Source: Larix kaempferi
Lineage: Eukaryota; Streptophyta; Pinopsida; Pinales; Pinaceae
Direction of reading: 5' to 3'
Length of the DNA stretch: 64,000 nucleotides
NCBI GenBank assembly: GCA_027924585.1
Contig: BSBM01000426.1
Coordinates: 1,077,001 to 1,141,000, forward strand
Shown here: piece after piece, positions 24,610-37,074 of the stretch
How the letters are laid out: every line of letters starts with the position of its first letter
Position numbering within the stretch: position 1 is the stretch's first letter
Position numbers and translations under genes: made by a program
Notes under the pieces: generated by a model
What the model was told of the DNA's origin: nothing
Seen by the model: the letters and a program-made list of their open reading frames with translations, nothing else
Databases searched by the model: none

Positions 24610-25054
24610 AACTATAAGAAAATGTTTTAACACACATCTTTTAGCATTGTTTATATATATATATATATGGTGAAAAAAATATAAATCACCACACATATAT
24701 AATGTGATTTTTATATTTTTATTTACCATTTATTATTTTATGGTGCTTTGCACCATATACAATTTTGTGCATATTAAATAATAATAATAATTTTGGTGTT
24801 TTGCACCATAAAATCTCAGTCCACTAGGATTAGTTTTGGTGGTTTGCACCATACACCATGAAATCCCACATATTCACTCAACACCAAAAGCAACTATTTT
24901 ACAAATACCACTTTTGCACCATAAATCTTAGCACCACTTGCGTATCCCCACATTATTACCACTTTTGCACCACTATTTGAAAATTGAGGGTTTTTGAAAT
25001 CCTTTACAAATAGTGGTGCTAATGTGAGACTAAAATGCTCTTTTTCTTATAGTG
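24610..25054. mobile_element. Small CACTA-like non-autonomous element or right end
   Basis: The right end, read on the minus strand, begins CACTATAAGAAAAAGAGC at 25054. The left end reads (A)ACTATAAGAAAATG from 24610. These form a ~14-bp terminal inverted repeat with one terminal base changed. The interior is full of GGTGC(A/T)TTTGCACC subterminal dyads (24742-24753, 24800-24815, 24840-24850, 24910-24990), typical of CACTA subterminal repeats. The 3-bp flanks do not match, so the left boundary is uncertain; the partner end may instead be at 17405 or 18304. Confidence 0.45.
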
Positions 25055-25154
25055 GCCCCTTTTAGGGGTAAAGGGCACCACTATTCGTCTTGAAGTAGTA
25101 GGTGGTCGTGGAGGTGCTCGGGATGAGGTTGGAGTAGAAGATCCAGAAACTCCA

Positions 25155-26007
25155 ACTACTCCAGTTGAGGTGGAAGACAAAATGGGTTGTCTCCTCCCAG
25201 CCCCAACTCTAGCTACAGGTCTCTATGGAGGTGGCAGCATAGTGGCATTTGCTGCATTGGAAGATCAATCTCATCCTCACCATCTATATACACTGGAAGT
25301 GGATCATCCTCCTTCTCCTCCTCCCCTCATCTTTCAATGTCGTCTCTTCCCCCAAATCATCCACATGATCCTCCTCCAACCACTTGAGTACCTCCTCCAT
25401 ATCCACTTTCCACTAAGTAGTGGTGTTAATGGCATGGATAATGAAATGGCCTCTATGCCAGGTTCTTTGTCAAGCTACTTTACCCATAGCCTTAGATCGT
25501 AGTAGACATATACCCTGTCATTAAGGCACTAGGTACCCAACATGTATGAACATTGAGAGCCATAGTCAGTGATGGTAAATTGTATTATTGTAACTTAAAT
25601 TAAAATAACAAATTAAAAAATATAAACAATTTAAATTTTGATTGTTGAATTTTTGAACGTTTCTAACGCGTTGCACTTCTTGGAGTGTATCTTTTCAAAG
25701 AAACTCTAATTTCACTCACATCCTGAAGAACTGCAAGTTTGGCTAAGCACCCGAACGACAAGTTTCTGCAACTCTAGGAGCTTTCCACCATAGTGTTTCC
25801 ATCGAACATTTACAATGAATAAAATTAAAAGATTCAAAGGAAGATGCCAAATTATATTTCAATCAAGTAATAAATGTCAATTATATAGAAAGGAAAAAAA
25901 AAATTGAAACTAAAGCTTACCTGTCATCTTTGTGGTCCTATATAGGACAACCATCTCATAAACCAAAACCCCGGATGCCATCCTATTTATCTTCATCTGT
26001 CTAGAAA
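25155..26007 (-). pseudogene. hAT transposase pseudogene, C-terminal part
   Basis: Reading the minus strand, the sequence next to the LTR element gives LVYEMVVLYRTTKMTG and a possible splice donor (AG/GTAAGC, ~25920). Farther on is a reading frame with RVYVYYDLRLWVK, a stop, then LDKEPGIEAISL (25525-25455). This matches the C-terminal dimerisation end of plant hAT transposases of the DUF659/BED type, where a DLVYVHYNLRLR-like segment is followed by an acidic tail. The tail KWLEEDHVDDLGEE is found in another frame near 25340-25390. Multiple stops and frameshifts. The N-terminal half lies across the retrotransposon insertion at 37070-37385. Confidence 0.6.
26003..26007. repeat. Target-site duplication AGAAA (left)
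   Basis: AGAAA immediately before the left LTR. The identical AGAAA follows the right LTR at 37070-37074. A 5-bp duplication is standard for LTR-retrotransposon integration. Confidence 0.9.
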
Positions 26008-29000
26008 TGTCACGAACCCAAAATTTAGTAAAATTTAGAACTTTCTAAGTGCCTAAAATGCCCCTAAATCAGATGCAGAACTATAAAGTGTAAGCAACAT
26101 CTATCTTTATAATTCATTATAGCAACTCATAACTTCTTAACATTAATTAATTAATTGTAATTATTAATGAAACTTTACTTGTAGACACAAGGTCTTCTTA
26201 AGCAATTCCAATCAGAATTATACAACTCGATAACTCGTATCTTATTCTAATAGCATGAATAAAATACTAACACTTATCTCACCTTAACAAATATTCCTCT
26301 ACTAACTTGATTATAAAATGAGTGAAACATATTCATGGAAAGATATAAGTAACAACCATCATAGTAGTAAAATGCTTAAGATACATAAATTAGAAGTAAA
26401 CGAAACGGAAGAAATAATTGAAGCACATCATCAAGGAAATTCATGAAAGAGATGCACAAGTACCACCACAATTATCAAGAGAGATGTACACCCCAAGAGA
26501 ACACAGATATACACATGAGACCAAGATAACGTGGTTCACCCGTACACGGGCTAGTCCACAAAGGTGTGTGCATCATTTATTATTAGGCCAAAAGTGATAG
26601 TATTACAATGAGCAATCTGGATGCTACAACAAGATTCTTCTCCTTCTGTCAAGCCTCTATCACATAGAGCTTTTTCATGTATCAACTGTACAAATGAATC
26701 CTACATATCTTCAAGGTAGCAAATAGCCGCACAAGATAAAAGGCTCGAAGATGATCTCTTCCTCACACAAAAATATATACATAAGTTAATAACAAGATAA
26801 TCGACGCACTTTTTGTTTGACATAAGAGTACTTGGATAACTTATATTTAACTATGATAGTAATTTGCCCCATAACTTTCTCCTTACTAAACTTCCAAGTT
26901 CGAGAGCTATTAGGAATTATTATATATAATAACAATGATTATATATAATTTGAGGGCCTACACATATAAAGAAAACTTTATAAATCTTTCATCATATTAT
27001 AATACAAGAATATTTATATCTTAAGAGTCTATATAAATAAATGACTCTTTAAAGGACCCTACCTTCACTTATACAAGAATATTTATATCTTAAGAGTCTA
27101 TATAAATAAATGACTCTTTAAAGGACCCTACCTTCACTTACAAGAATATTTATATCTTAAGAGTCTATATAAATAAATGACTCTTTAAAGGACCCTACCT
27201 TCACTTACAAGATACGTCAAAGAATTGTTATCTTAAAAGTGTTCATCACATTATATATAACCCAAAATAAACTATGAAGGGTGGTAAATCCATATCATGG
27301 TATTTTTTCACTTTTGGTGCTTTGATCAAGCGTAATATTTAAACTTTTGATTTAATAAATAAAGGATAACAATTCCCATCCCTATAACAATTTTAAGATG
27401 GGAGTCAACTCGTCGAGGCTAGGTAGAAAAAGTGTTGGACATATAAATATAACACAATACATAGGACAACTCCATTTGTTAGCACCGATCTATAATTAAT
27501 TATAGATCTCAGATTGCAACGGTAGTTTAACTAAAAACTAAAAGCATCTTCGTTTGACAGTAACTAATCTATGGCGACATATACTCAAATTTTAATGCTA
27601 AGACATGAAACCAACTTATTTCACAAGTCCGTTTATCTATCTTAAAGATTTCCTTCCTTATTGGGAACACGCGTCACACAGGGTTTTTATGTCTTCAATA
27701 ATAAAAACCTCAGAACTAAATCGTACACGGAATCCACAACTTGGATTGGCTCTCTCAGAATAGAGATAATACATTCAGTTCATGATGCAATACAGGGGTT
27801 TTCAAACAAAAATAAAATGTCAATATCTTTCCAGTCACAGGGTTATAGCTTACTGGCGTGGACCCCCAAATCATACAGAGATCTAGCTTAGATTTAATGG
27901 AATGTAGAACAACTTTTAGCAGAGGCAACGGATCATAACCGATCCTAGATGACCCATCATTTTAAAGGAAGCTAAAACTGTGAATGAAAAGCGTCTTCAC
28001 CGAAAAAATTGTGCAGACGTTAAAAAAAAAATACTTCAACGCAACAGTGAGAACATACTCAGTTTTCACAAAATTGGGCAACGCTACGACTGTGGGAAGA
28101 CTCAGATCCAGATCTGTATATAACTCGCAAAATTTCATAGATCAAACTAGTTCGGTTACAGCACTATACATAAATACAGAGACAGCAAAAGAATTGATCT
28201 TCCTATCACAATAGATACGGAGAGAGAAAAATAATCTATATACTAAAGCTATCACTCGGAGATCACTTCTTAGCATACGGTAAGAGAGAGTTCATTGGCG
28301 CAACCATAACCAAACTATATTTCCATACATGGGAATCATATTCATAAACAAACGTTATCCACCGAGATCGAGTTCTCTTACGAGCTATCCCTAAAGTTAT
28401 CTGCGCAATCCATTAAACAAAATGTTATCTCACAACAAAATACCTGAGTGGTGATTGGACTCCACGAATCCATCCTCTCACTGCCATCAACGTCGCCTGC
28501 AGATCCTTCTACCAGTGGAGTTCTCTACCGCACCCATCCGGGACATATAAAAATAGATCCAAAAATCCGATGAGCATCACCATAGACTACTATTTGCAGA
28601 GATCCATCTACAAGATCCTTCCCCCCTTCCTCAACAACGGATGTTCCATTTTATCGCAGGGGCCCCCCTTTCCATTCCGTGGCGGTGTTCGTTTTCTTTT
28701 TCTCCCCAGATCCATACAAATCTTGACCACTATCAGTAATCCATTTCCCCTGCCGCGTGTCCCCTTCTATTCCCTCCTCGATGTAATTATCAAAACCTCT
28801 TCTCTCCATCTGTCCGCCAAAATGTCTTGCTGTCACAAATAGTTCCCCACCGAGCCTTCGGAGATCAGCTATCTGCCAGCAAGACGAAAACCCCGATTTG
28901 TCGATACTTGCTCATAACTACTAGGAGGAAACTCTAGACGAACAAGGGGTGTGGCGCATCCAGCACTCAGATTACTCCGTCCTAGTAACACTTTGCTCAA

Positions 29001-29984
29001 CCATTAAATCGAGATCTATATCCAAGATGATTTATTAGGTATTATATAAATTAACCTTCTCTCAAACTTCTACAACGGTTGAGTATAGTTACTCACACTT
29101 CAAACTTTAAGCATTAGACACTTGAAAGAATTAAGTAAAGAGGTTACTTCTACCTCGGTTACATCACCCACGAATATTTCTAGGAGATCATACTACTCGA
29201 GCATGCCCTTCTCACAAGTGGTCGAGACGTTTCCACTTTACTTATCTAATGGGATTTTTGTCTTTCCTTTATTATTTTTGTCATTTTAAATCTATTTATA
29301 CTTTTCTACTTTCAAGGCTCTTATTATAGAATAGTGTCTTCTTATAGGACCTTAATACTCGATGACTGTCCCACCGTATCATTTTCCTCATAATCAACAT
29401 ATTTAATCATACAAATCATAATGTGATTTTACACTTTATTCCTAAGAAATATTCTTCATCTCTCCTTGATCTTAAAGTATTATTTTAAGAAAAGCTTTTG
29501 GGCTTTTATTCTTGTAGCTTGCATCTTTGTTCAAGCTAGAAGTGATCTTTAACGGTAGTTAAGATAATTACTATTAATCATTAACTAAAGAGAATAGGGC
29601 CCAACAACTTACTTAGATACCTGCAGTGAATAGTGAGTTTTATGAAGGTGCTTCTTAAGACTACTATAGCTTAAGTTAAATACTTAAGACTAAGCTTAAC
29701 CATTCATGGCCCCCAAGCCATTTCCTCTCCCCTTTAATGCATTTAGCTACTCATCGTTAGTTGCGTTTCCTTTTAGTCTCCTAAAGAACTCCTTGACACT
29801 TGATGCCAAGATTTCAAGGACGATTATGATCGTTAGGATAAATCTTATTTTTCTTAAGTAACGAAAGTAGTTACTTAGGGTAGTTGCTTAACCTCATGTA
29901 GGATTATTTAGTAAGAACCATCTTTACTCTAGCGATTGGGTCTTAAGAATTTCCTACAAGCTTGCAATGTGGAGGGATATCACA
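26008..29984 (-). repeat. 3' LTR of the LARD-like element (3977 bp)
   Basis: Nearly identical to 33095-37069. Contains three tandem ~68-bp units (27004-27206). A GC-richer block at 28480-28860 holds small ORFs on both strands (e.g. 28570-28842). The same ORFs occur in the other LTR because the LTRs are copies, so their duplication is not evidence of coding. Confidence 0.95.
27004..27206. repeat. Three tandem ~68-bp units within the LTR
   Basis: Units start ACAAGAATATTTATATC at 27004, 27073 and 27140 (69, 67 and 67 bp) and are essentially identical. The same array lies at ~34090-34292 in the other LTR, so it existed before this insertion. Confidence 0.9.
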
Positions 29985-29998
29985 TCCTCTTCCCCTTT
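29985..29998 (-). other. Polypurine tract of the LARD-like element
   Basis: On the minus strand AAAGGGGAAGAGGA directly precedes the 3' LTR start TGTGATATCC. This is the expected place for plus-strand priming. Confidence 0.85.
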
Positions 29999-30003
29999 AA
30001 GCT

Positions 30004-30021
30004 AACACCGTCCTCGGTGTT
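30004..30021 (-). other. Pre-PPT hairpin AACACCG-AGGA-CGGTGTT
   Basis: Perfect 7-bp stem with AGGA loop, 19 bp from the 3' LTR. The identical 18-mer occurs at 63896-63913, at almost the same distance from the LTR of the second element. It is probably a cis-acting signal shared by related Gypsy-type elements. Confidence 0.75.
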
Positions 30022-30242
30022 CACTCTTCTCTTGGAGCAATCATTTGTACCACAAAACTGGAAATAAAACAAAAACAATGTTTAGTAACGACTTGTCGTC
30101 AACTTCATAATTAAACTCAGAAACATAAATCATGTGTTCTTTATTGTGCATATCACTTGCAATATTTAGAATAGATCTAGCGTACCATGATTATATACTG
30201 TTTGACAAAATCAATGAACAGCATTCACTTGATCCAAGAAAT

Positions 30243-30426
30243 TCTTGCCTAACATCTTAGTGCTCAAACAGCAATCCTTTCTCTCATGCCTTGCCTAACA
30301 CCTTAGTGCTCACGCAGCAAACATTTCTCTCATGTTTTGCCTAACACCTTAGTGCTCACACAGCAAACATTTCTTTCATGTCTTGCCTAACACCATAGTG
30401 CTCACGCAGCAAACATTTCTCTTATG
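30243..30426. repeat. Four tandem 46-bp units in the LARD interior
   Basis: Units start at 30243, 30289, 30335 and 30381, each containing CTTGCCTAACACCTTAGTGC and TCACGCAGCAAACATTTCTC with 2-6 differences. No ORF. Confidence 0.9.
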
Positions 30427-30582
30427 TATACTAAGCAGCGTCCTGCCTCCCACATATACATTTTCTTATAGCTTGCCTAGGTCTTACAGCCAGCCGATTC
30501 TCCGAGAATCCTAGTGGCGGTTCAATCCCTGATTTTCGGGAGTACTTCAATGCCGTTACCACACTCTTTACACAATTCCCCT

Positions 30583-30641
30583 CAAGCCTTCTCGCTTGAG
30601 TCCCGGAATTTATTTTTCCTCAAGCCGCCTTGCTTGAGTCT
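30583..30641. repeat. Twin CTCAAGC hairpins
   Basis: CTCAAGC-CTTCTC-GCTTGAG and, 38 bp on, CTCAAGC-CGCCTT-GCTTGAG. The stems are identical and perfect and the loops differ. Both lie in the non-coding interior of the LARD-like element. Confidence 0.75.
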
Positions 30642-33078
30642 AGAAAAATCTCTTTCAATTTAATCAATTTATTTCGTCACATTACATTCGGTACCCATAC
30701 GATTACTCTGACCAATCTGGGTCGAGTTTCCTCATTAACAATATATCAAAAAAATTTTAAAGGAATCTGTAACAGTTGTGATGTGGATCTTAAATCCTCA
30801 CCCCCTTATTTTACCTTGCATAGTACTTATGCTCTTGCATTTTCACAAGCTTCCCAGAAATTTCACCATCTGCCAAATTCCATTTGTTAGTATCACTTTA
30901 TATACCAGATCAATATTGTAAAAAGATCCCTTCTTTAAATAGAAAATCATCTTTCTTATTAAAATATCCATATGTAATCATCTAAGATGTCATTTCCTAC
31001 TACACATAACTAGCTTATAAGATTACATAATGCTTTGAACACGATATAACATTCTTCTATGATGATCCATGGACATTATGATCATTTAACCTCGAATGTT
31101 AGCTTTCACCATTTCAACATAATTCTTATTTTTAGTTATACAACCCTTTTTGTATACCCTAACATCATATAAAAATAACCAATTGTCTAAAACAAACTTA
31201 CATACCTCATACAGATAACCATGTGCCTTTGTAAAGGCGACCGCATAACTCACCTTCATTTGCCGAGGTTCCAGTTTACTTGTATCATCACGTATTAGTA
31301 TTATACATGAATTGATATATATATCCCACATTTACCCATTGATGGGGTCAGGCAGTGATGTGGGGAAAAATAACATTTGCTCGACCACAACATTCAAAGT
31401 GTTAGTCGTATAAATCATAAGAACAATCGTATATATAACATATGTTCAAACATCTTTTTACTTGTTTCATAAAAAAATTATACTTCGAGTACTGTCTCAA
31501 AGATCACTTCCGATCTATCCTGCAAATTTCATGTCATCAATGTTTTCCTTAACACATAATAAATAAAAACAGTCATTCTTGTGGCAACATAAGGGCGTCA
31601 GAAGATTACAACATCCTAGTAACCCGTATTTATTCAATGTTGGTGCTAGGTTTCCAATAATCTATCCCTTAACAAAATAATCAATTTGAGAAAACATATA
31701 GTTGTACATGGGTAGCAAGTCGTCATAAAAGGAAAGTATCACTATTACTCATTGTTTCCCACGTCTATCTTAGTAGCATAAGAGGTATATATACAAGGTA
31801 CTCATGCATTCTCATATTAACTGCTTAATATTCACATGTATATGTAATTTTTGTTGCATTTATATGTAAGGGTACTAGCATGCTTCAATGTCACAAAAAT
31901 CGTATTATAATTACTGATCATATACAATTACATACTAGAATGAAATTGATTAGCAAGGAGACTATAACCATTTTTCTCCTTTGTAATCTCACCATTTCCT
32001 AGTCATAGAAAACTTCACAACAATTAAAGTTAATTTCTCTGTTTTAAAGAAACCAGACACCCTAGTATAGCAAAACTATACTTCTTATAGAATTAAAACA
32101 ACAACTTAACATCGCATAATTATGCTTCCCTCATAACTAGAATTATTAAATTCGCAATGACTCCTCCTGCAGCATACACCTTTACAGATTTTACTACTAA
32201 GGTCAGCCTCATTATATATTTATAAACTTTCTTATTTAAGGTAACTCATATGTAAATGGAACCTGATCGTTTCTTACATAGTTCAAAACCCAAGACTGAC
32301 CCCAACTATAAAATCTTGAATGGACCTTTTAACATAAAGACTTACTTTTGATCTTAACTTAATGGATCTTTTTAACAGATCTAAGTTACTTACATTCCCC
32401 ATCTAAATTTCATATTTGGAAATCTAGACTATTGGTCAATCCAGTTTACTTAGTTGTCTAAGGTTAACCAAATTAGGAGACTTCGTTAGCCTATAAACTT
32501 CACTGTGAATTAGCTAGGATAACTTCTAAAACGTGCTTTTACTCTACTTACAAGTACCCATTTCATAAGGACTTAACTCCAATAATCTAACTAATTAAAA
32601 GAGTACTGTCTTGTCGTTCAATGAAATTAATTGAAAAGGGTGAGGAGATATTCTTCGTCTAGTGTTATCCATAGGAGATCATTCAAATGAACTTATGTAA
32701 TGTTCACAAATAGATACTCTAATTATAACTTTTCAGTAAACTCATACGTACTTACTTGCAATTTCAAGAAGTTTTGTCGCTTACCTCTTGACGATTCTTT
32801 GGAAGTGAACATTTTATTCTTGGCTTATAGAATGCAGCTCCTTTTTAGTCTGACCAACTTGTATTTGTTCTTCTCCAATTGAGCTCAATAAGCCCAAGTG
32901 TTTGCAACCTGTACTCTGGCGGAAGAAACTTGAAGTCGAGCTTGGAGATTCATTTTTCCCTCAGACCATACAATCCATGCATCCAAAATGAAACACAAAT
33001 AATTGGTCAGTCAACTTAACAACCTTCATACTTACTTATCGCATGTTGAGCTCATTAGGCCCTAGTGTTGCAACCTAA
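30642..33078 (-). other. Non-coding interior of the LARD-like element
   Basis: No retroviral-type domain was recognised in any frame; the longest ORFs (30630-30890 plus, 31086-31331 minus) match nothing I know. A degenerate copy of the PBS-adjacent leader lies at about 32878-32925: GAGCTCAATAAGCCCAAGTG, then TTGCAACCTGTACTCTGGCG. The genuine counterpart is at 33049-33092. Confidence 0.7.
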
Positions 33079-33080
33079 TG

Positions 33081-33092
33081 CTCTGATACCAT
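33081..33092 (-). other. Primer binding site (initiator Met-tRNA)
   Basis: Plus-strand GCTCTGATACCA, i.e. TGGTATCAGAGC on the minus strand, two bases beyond the 5' LTR end. It is complementary to the 3' end of plant initiator Met-tRNA, the usual primer of plant LTR elements. It fixes the element's orientation. Confidence 0.93.
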
Positions 33093-33094
33093 AT

Positions 33095-36000
33095 GTCACG
33101 AACCCAAAATTTAGTAAAATTTAGAACTTTCTAAGTGCCTAAAATGCCCCTAAATCAGATGCAGAACTATAAAGTGTAAGCAACATCTATCTTTATAATT
33201 CATTATAGCAACTCATAACTTCTTAACATTAATTAATTAATTGTAATTATTAATGAAACTTTACTTGTCGACACAAGGTCTTCTTAAGCAATTCCAATCA
33301 GAATTATACAACTCGATAACTCGTATCTTATTCTAATAGCATGAATAAAATACTAACACTTATCTCACCTTAACAAATATTCCTCTACTAACTTGATTAT
33401 AAAATGAGTGAAACATATTCATGGAAAGATATAAGTAACAACCATCATAGTAGTAAAATGCTTAAGATACATAAATTAGAAGTAAACGAAACGGAAGAAA
33501 TAATTGAAGCACATCATCAAGGAAATTCATGAAAGAGATGCACAAGTACCACCACAATTATCAAGAGAGATGTACACCCCAAGAGAACACAGATATACAC
33601 ATGAGACCAAGATAACGTGGTTCACCCGTACACGGGCTAGTCCACAAAGGTGTGTGCATCATTTATTATTAGGCCAAAAGTGATAGTATTACAATGAGCA
33701 ATCTGGATGCTACAACAAGATTCTTCTCCTTCTGTCAAGCCTCTATCACATAGAGCTTTTTCATGTATCAACTGTACAAATGAATCCTACATATCTTCAA
33801 GGTAGCAAATAGCCGCACAAGATAAAAGGCTCGAAGATGATCTCTTCCTCACACAAAAATATATACATAAGTTAATAACAAGATAATCGACGCACTTTTT
33901 GTTTGACATAAGAGTACTTGGATAACTTATATTTAACTATGATAGTAATTTGCCCCATAACTTTCTCCTTACTAAACTTCCAAGTTCGAGAGCTATTAGG
34001 AATTATTATATATAATAACAATGATTATATATAATTTGAGGGCCTACACATATAAAGAAAACTTTATAAATCTTTCATCATATTATAATACAAGAATATT
34101 TATATCTTAAGAGTCTATATAAATAAATGACTCTTTAAAGGACCCTACCTTCACTTATACAAGAATATTTATATCTTAAGAGTCTATATAAATAAATGAC
34201 TCTTTAAAGGACCCTACCTTCACTTACAAGAATATTTATATCTTAAGAGTCTATATAAATAAATGACTCTTTAAAGGACCCTACCTTCACTTACAAGATA
34301 CGTCAAAGAATTGTTATCTTAAAAGTGTTCATCACATTATATATAACCCAAAATAAACTATGAAGGGTGGTAAATCCATATCATGGTATTTTTTCACTTT
34401 TGGTGCTTTGATCAAGCGTAATATTTAAACTTTTGATTTAATAAATAAAGGATAACAATTCCCATCCTTATAACAATTTAAGATGGGAGTCAACTCGTCG
34501 AGGCTAGGTAGAAAAAGTGTTGGACATATAAATATAACACAATACATAGGACAACTCCATTTGTTAGCACCGATCTATAATTAATTATAGATCTCAGATT
34601 GCAACGGTAGTTTAACTAAAAACTAAAAGCATCTTCGTTTGACAGTAACTAATCTATGGCGACATATACTCAAATTTTAATGCTAAGACATGAAACCAAC
34701 TTATTTCACAAGTCCGTTTATCTATCTTAAAGATTTCCTTCCTTATTGGGAACACGCGTCACATAGGGTTTTTATGTCTTCAATAATAAAAACCTCAGAA
34801 CTAAATCGTACACGGAATCCACAACTTGGATTGGCTCTCTCAGAATAGAGATAATACATTCAGTTCATGATGCAATACAGGGGTTTTCAAACAAAAATAA
34901 AATGTCAATATCTTTCCAGTCACAGGGTTATAGCTTACTGGCGTGGACCCCCAAATCATACAGAGATCTAGCTTAGATTTAATGGAATGTAGAACAACTT
35001 TTAGCAGAGGCAACGGATCATAACCGATCCTAGATGACCCATCATTTTAAAGGAAGCTAAAACTGTGAATGAAAAGCGTCTTCACCGAAAAAATTGTGCA
35101 GACGTTAAAAAAAAAATACTTCAACGCAACAGTGAGAACATACTCAGTTTTCACAAAATTGGGCAATGCTACGACTGTGGGAAGACTCAGATCCAGATCT
35201 GTATATAACTCGCAAAATTTCATAGATCAAACTAGTTCGGTTACAGCACTATACATAAATACAGAGACAGCAAAAGAATTGATCTTCCTATCACAATAGA
35301 TACGGAGAGAGAAAAATAATCTATATACTAAAGCTATCACTCGGAGATCACTTCTTAGCATACGGTAAGAGAGAGTTCATTGGCGCAACCATAACCAAAC
35401 TATATTTCCATACATGGGAATCATATTCATAAACAAACGTTATCCACCGAGATCGAGTTCTCTTACGAGCTATCCCTAAAGTTATCTGCGCAATCCATTA
35501 AACAAAATGTTATCTCACAACAAAATACCTGAGTGGTGATTGGACTCCACGAATCCATCCTCTCACTGCCATCAACGTCGCCTGCAGATCCTTCTACCAG
35601 TGGAGTTCTCTACCGCACCCATCCGGGACATATAAAAATAGATCCAAAAATCCGATGAGCATCACCATAGACTACTATTTGCAGAGATCCATCTACAAGA
35701 TCCTTCCCCCCTTCCTCAACAACGGATGTTCCATTTTATCGCAGGGGCCCCCCTTTCCATTCCGTGGCGGTGTTCGTTTTCTTTTTCTCCCCAGATCCAT
35801 ACAAATCTTGACCACTATCAGTAATCCATTTCCCCTGCTGCGTGTCCCCTTCTATTCCCTCCTCGATGTAATTATCAAAACCTCTTCTCTCCATCCGTCC
35901 GCCAAAATGTCTTGCTGTCACAAATAGTTCCCCACCGAGCCTTCGGAGATCAGCTATCTGCCAGCAAGACGAAAACCCCGATTTGTCGATACTTGCTCAT

Positions 36001-37069
36001 AACTACTAGGAGGCAACTCTAGACGAACAAGGGGTGTGGCGCATCCAGCACTCAGATTACTCCGTCCTAGTAACACTTTGCTCAACCATTAAATCGAGAT
36101 CTATATCCAAGATGATTTATTAGGTATTATATAAATTAACCTTCTCTCAAACTTCTACAACGGTTGAGTATAGTTACTCACACTTCAAACTTTAAGCATT
36201 AGACACTTGAAAGAATTAAGTAAAGAGGTTACTTCTACCTCGGTTACATCACCCACGAATATTTCTAGGAGATCATACTACTCGAGCATGCCCTTCTCAC
36301 AAGTGGTCGAGACGTTACCACTTTACTTATCTAATGGGATTTTTGTCTTTCCTTTATTATTTTTGTCATTTTAAATCTACTTATACTTTTCTACTTTCAA
36401 GGCTCTTATTATAGAATAGTGTCTTCTTATAGGACCTTAATACTCGATGACTGTCCCACCGTATCATTTTCCTCATAATCAACATATTTAATCATACAAA
36501 TCATAATGTGATTTTACACTTTATTCCTAAGAAATATTCTTCATCTCTCCTTGATCTTAAAGTATTATTTTAAGAAAAGCTTTTGGGCTTTTCTTCTTGT
36601 AGCTTGCATCTTTGTTCAAGCTAGAAGTGATCTTTAACGGTAGTTAAGATAATTACTATTAATCATTAACTAAAGAGAATAGGGCCCAACAACTTACTTA
36701 GATACCTGCAGTGAATAGTGAGTTTTATGAATGTGCTTCTTAAGACTACTATAGCTTAAGTTAAATACTTAAGACTAAGCTTAACCATTCATGGCCCCCA
36801 AGCCATTTCCTCTCCCCTTTAATGCATTTAGCTACTCATCGTTAGTTGCGTTTCCTTTTAGTCTCATAAAGAACTCCTTGACACTTGATGCCAAGATTTC
36901 AAGGACGATTATGATCGTTAGGATAAATCTTATTTTTCTTAAGTAACGAAAGTAGTTACTTAGGGTAGTTGCTTAACCTCATGTAGGATTATTTAGTAAG
37001 AACCATCTTTACTCTAGCGATTGGGTCTTAAGAATTTCCTACAAGCTTGCAATGTGGAGGGATATCACA
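33095..37069 (-). repeat. 5' LTR of the LARD-like element (3975 bp)
   Basis: Partner of 26008-29984, with matching TGT...ACA ends. Carries the same three ~68-bp units (34090-34292) and the same small ORFs (35069-35299, 35655-35927). Confidence 0.95.
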
Positions 37070-37074
37070 AGAAA
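37070..37074. repeat. Target-site duplication AGAAA (right)
   Basis: Identical to 26003-26007. Interrupts the hAT pseudogene. Confidence 0.9.

Larger units (their letters stand above)
26008..37069 (-). mobile_element. Complete non-coding LTR retrotransposon (LARD-like), minus orientation
   Basis: An 11.06-kb element with two ~3.98-kb direct repeats (26008-29984 and 33095-37069), 5-bp target duplications, an initiator Met-tRNA primer site next to the right LTR and a purine tract next to the left LTR, so it reads right to left. The LTRs start TGTGATATCC and end CGTGACA in that orientation. The 3.1-kb interior has no gag, protease, RT or integrase and no ORF over ~90 codons. Very long LTRs with a non-coding interior match the LARD class described in other plants. 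Around a dozen substitutions and two 1-bp indels separate the LTRs (roughly 0.3-0.4%), so the insertion is comparatively young and must have been mobilised in trans. The pre-PPT motif suggests a Ty3/Gypsy affinity (inference). Confidence 0.92.

Noticed and set aside
25187-25502. Pro/Ser-rich plus-strand ORFs
   Set aside because: Antisense shadow of the acidic tail of the hAT transposase pseudogene.
27661-28842. ORFs repeated in the two LTRs (e.g. 28570-28842 and 35655-35927)
   Set aside because: Their duplication simply reflects LTR identity. No recognisable domain, no start context, and opposing overlapping ORFs.
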